Positions 63,401 through 64,000 of a DNA stretch of 64,000 bases are shown here, one piece after another. Source of the DNA: CAIXZV01 sp963697365. Its GTDB lineage: Bacteria; Chloroflexota; Limnocylindria; Limnocylindrales; CSP1-4. The notes below the pieces were generated by a model that did no database searches, was not told where the DNA came from, and saw nothing but the letters and a program-made list of their open reading frames with translations. The stretch is taken from assembly GCA_963697365.1 (NCBI GenBank), contig CAVONT010000008.1, positions 193,918 to 257,917 of the forward strand. The letters run 5' to 3'. Numbering within the stretch: position 1 is the first letter of the stretch; the number at the start of each line of letters is the position of its first letter. The position numbers and the translations under genes were made by a program.

Positions 63401-64000
63401 CTACTCGCCGATCCGCCACACGCCGTGCGTGACCAGCACGCCTTCTTCCAGCGTCGTCTCCGCAGTGATCGACTTCAGCCCGCGAAGCAGTTGTAGATAC
63501 GGCCGCTGGTCGAGGAACGATTCCTCTTCTTCCTCGATATCGTCCGCGTCCTCCGACTCGGCGCCCGCAGAGACCTGTTGGCCGTACTCGATCCACGACT
63601 CGACGGCGTCCACGAACGCGGCGAATTGAATTTGCACCGCAGACGCCCGCGGCTTCTTCGCGTCCGCCAAGATATCCGGCGTCGTCAGCTTCGTTGTCCC
63701 CAGCATTCGCTTGGTCTGCTGCGGGAACAGTGAGAACACGGCGAAATTGTCCGACAGGCCGACGTTTGTGGCGAACTTCGTGTTCAAAATTTGCCCGGCT
63801 GATAGTAGTAGACGGTTCCTTCGGCACTCGCGCTTCTGCGGCGCCGGAATTTCAATCCCGCCGGGATCGGCGATTGAGCCAGTTCGCTCAGCCGCTTCAC
63901 CGACTCCTGGGCCAACTGCAAAGTCTTCACCCGCTTGGCGAAACAGTCCCACCTGATTGATGCCGATGACGACCGCCGCTTCCGGCGCCGAAACCGGTTC
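63401..64000 (-). CDS. hypothetical protein, C-terminal part, runs off the window
   Basis: Ends with WRIGE and stop at 63401. It contains GLSDNFAVFSLFPQQTKRMLGTTKLTTPDILADAKKPRASAVQIQFAAFVDAVESWIEYGQQV and an acidic run EDADDIEEEEESF. Upstream, frames join near 63790 and 63930 (DCFAKRVKTLQLAQESVKRLSELAQSPIPAGLKFRRRRSASAEGTVYYYQPGK). I do not recognise the family. It is convergent with the membrane protein gene. Confidence 0.6.
   Translation of the reverse strand, partial: EPVSAPEAAVVIGINQVGLFRQAGEDFAVGPGVGEAAERTGSIADPGGIEIPAPQKRECRRNRLLLSAGQILNTKFATNVGLSDNFAVFSLFPQQTKRMLGTTKLTTPDILADAKKPRASAVQIQFAAFVDAVESWIEYGQQVSAGAESEDADDIEEEEESFLDQRPYLQLLRGLKSITAETTLEEGVLVTHGVWRIGE

Overview
The first ~54.99 kb is very GC-rich DNA of one bacterium, most likely a soil or freshwater Chloroflexota (Limnocylindria-like) or a near relative. 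This is inferred from protein style, GTG/TTG starts, ATGA/GTGA operon overlaps and a repeated -10-like hexamer 6-8 nt in front of start codons (leaderless mRNAs). Two abrupt changes follow. 54.99-59.90 kb looks like another high-GC genome (Myxococcota-like, with tandem lipoprotein paralogues). 59.90-64.00 kb is lower in GC and Planctomycete-like (glycosyltransferases, GT-C-like membrane protein). Genes are cut in mid-domain at both junctions, so the contig is probably chimeric. Many genes carry one or more single-base frameshifts, often in G/C runs; the pattern suggests uncorrected long-read indels rather than decay.

Layout of the first part. 0-11 kb: DinB-like protein, GT2 glycosyltransferase, thioredoxin and ArsR regulator, threonine dehydratase, GTP cyclohydrolase I, a B12-mutase subunit with its MeaB chaperone, 3-hydroxyacyl-CoA dehydrogenase and thiolase, and tRNA-Lys(CUU). 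11-16.3 kb: a KdpD/KdpE-like two-component system next to a KimA-type K+ transporter. 17-22 kb: a tightly coupled operon for a divergent membrane-bound [NiFe]-hydrogenase (small and large subunits, cytochrome b, maturation protease) ending with a heptaheme cytochrome c. 22-27 kb: YceI protein, HtrA-like protease and an MprAB-like two-component system, with matching TCTCAG direct repeats in front of two of the genes. 27-32 kb: carAB, with a possible PyrR-type leader, a leader ORF and a repeat-bearing insertion inside CarB. 32-46 kb: ferritin, an autoregulated ArsR-type locus with paired operators, an M16 peptidase pair, two ECF sigma/anti-sigma pairs, a SRAP protein, rhomboid protease and a MetE-like protein. 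46-51 kb: a secreted/surface operon with two small TasA-like paralogues and a large Ig-repeat protein. 51.5-55 kb: coxD-coxE-coxF-like accessory genes of a molybdenum CO-dehydrogenase-type enzyme, split by a vapBC-like toxin-antitoxin module.

Together the hydrogenase and cox accessory genes suggest a trace-gas (H2, CO) oxidiser. The strongest candidate for something undescribed is the hydrogenase operon. Its small subunit has Asn in place of a proximal-cluster Cys. Its large subunit has lost the RxEGH glutamate and the Asp of the C-terminal DPCxxCxxH motif. Its protease lacks the usual metal-binding His, and a seven-heme cytochrome is built into the operon.
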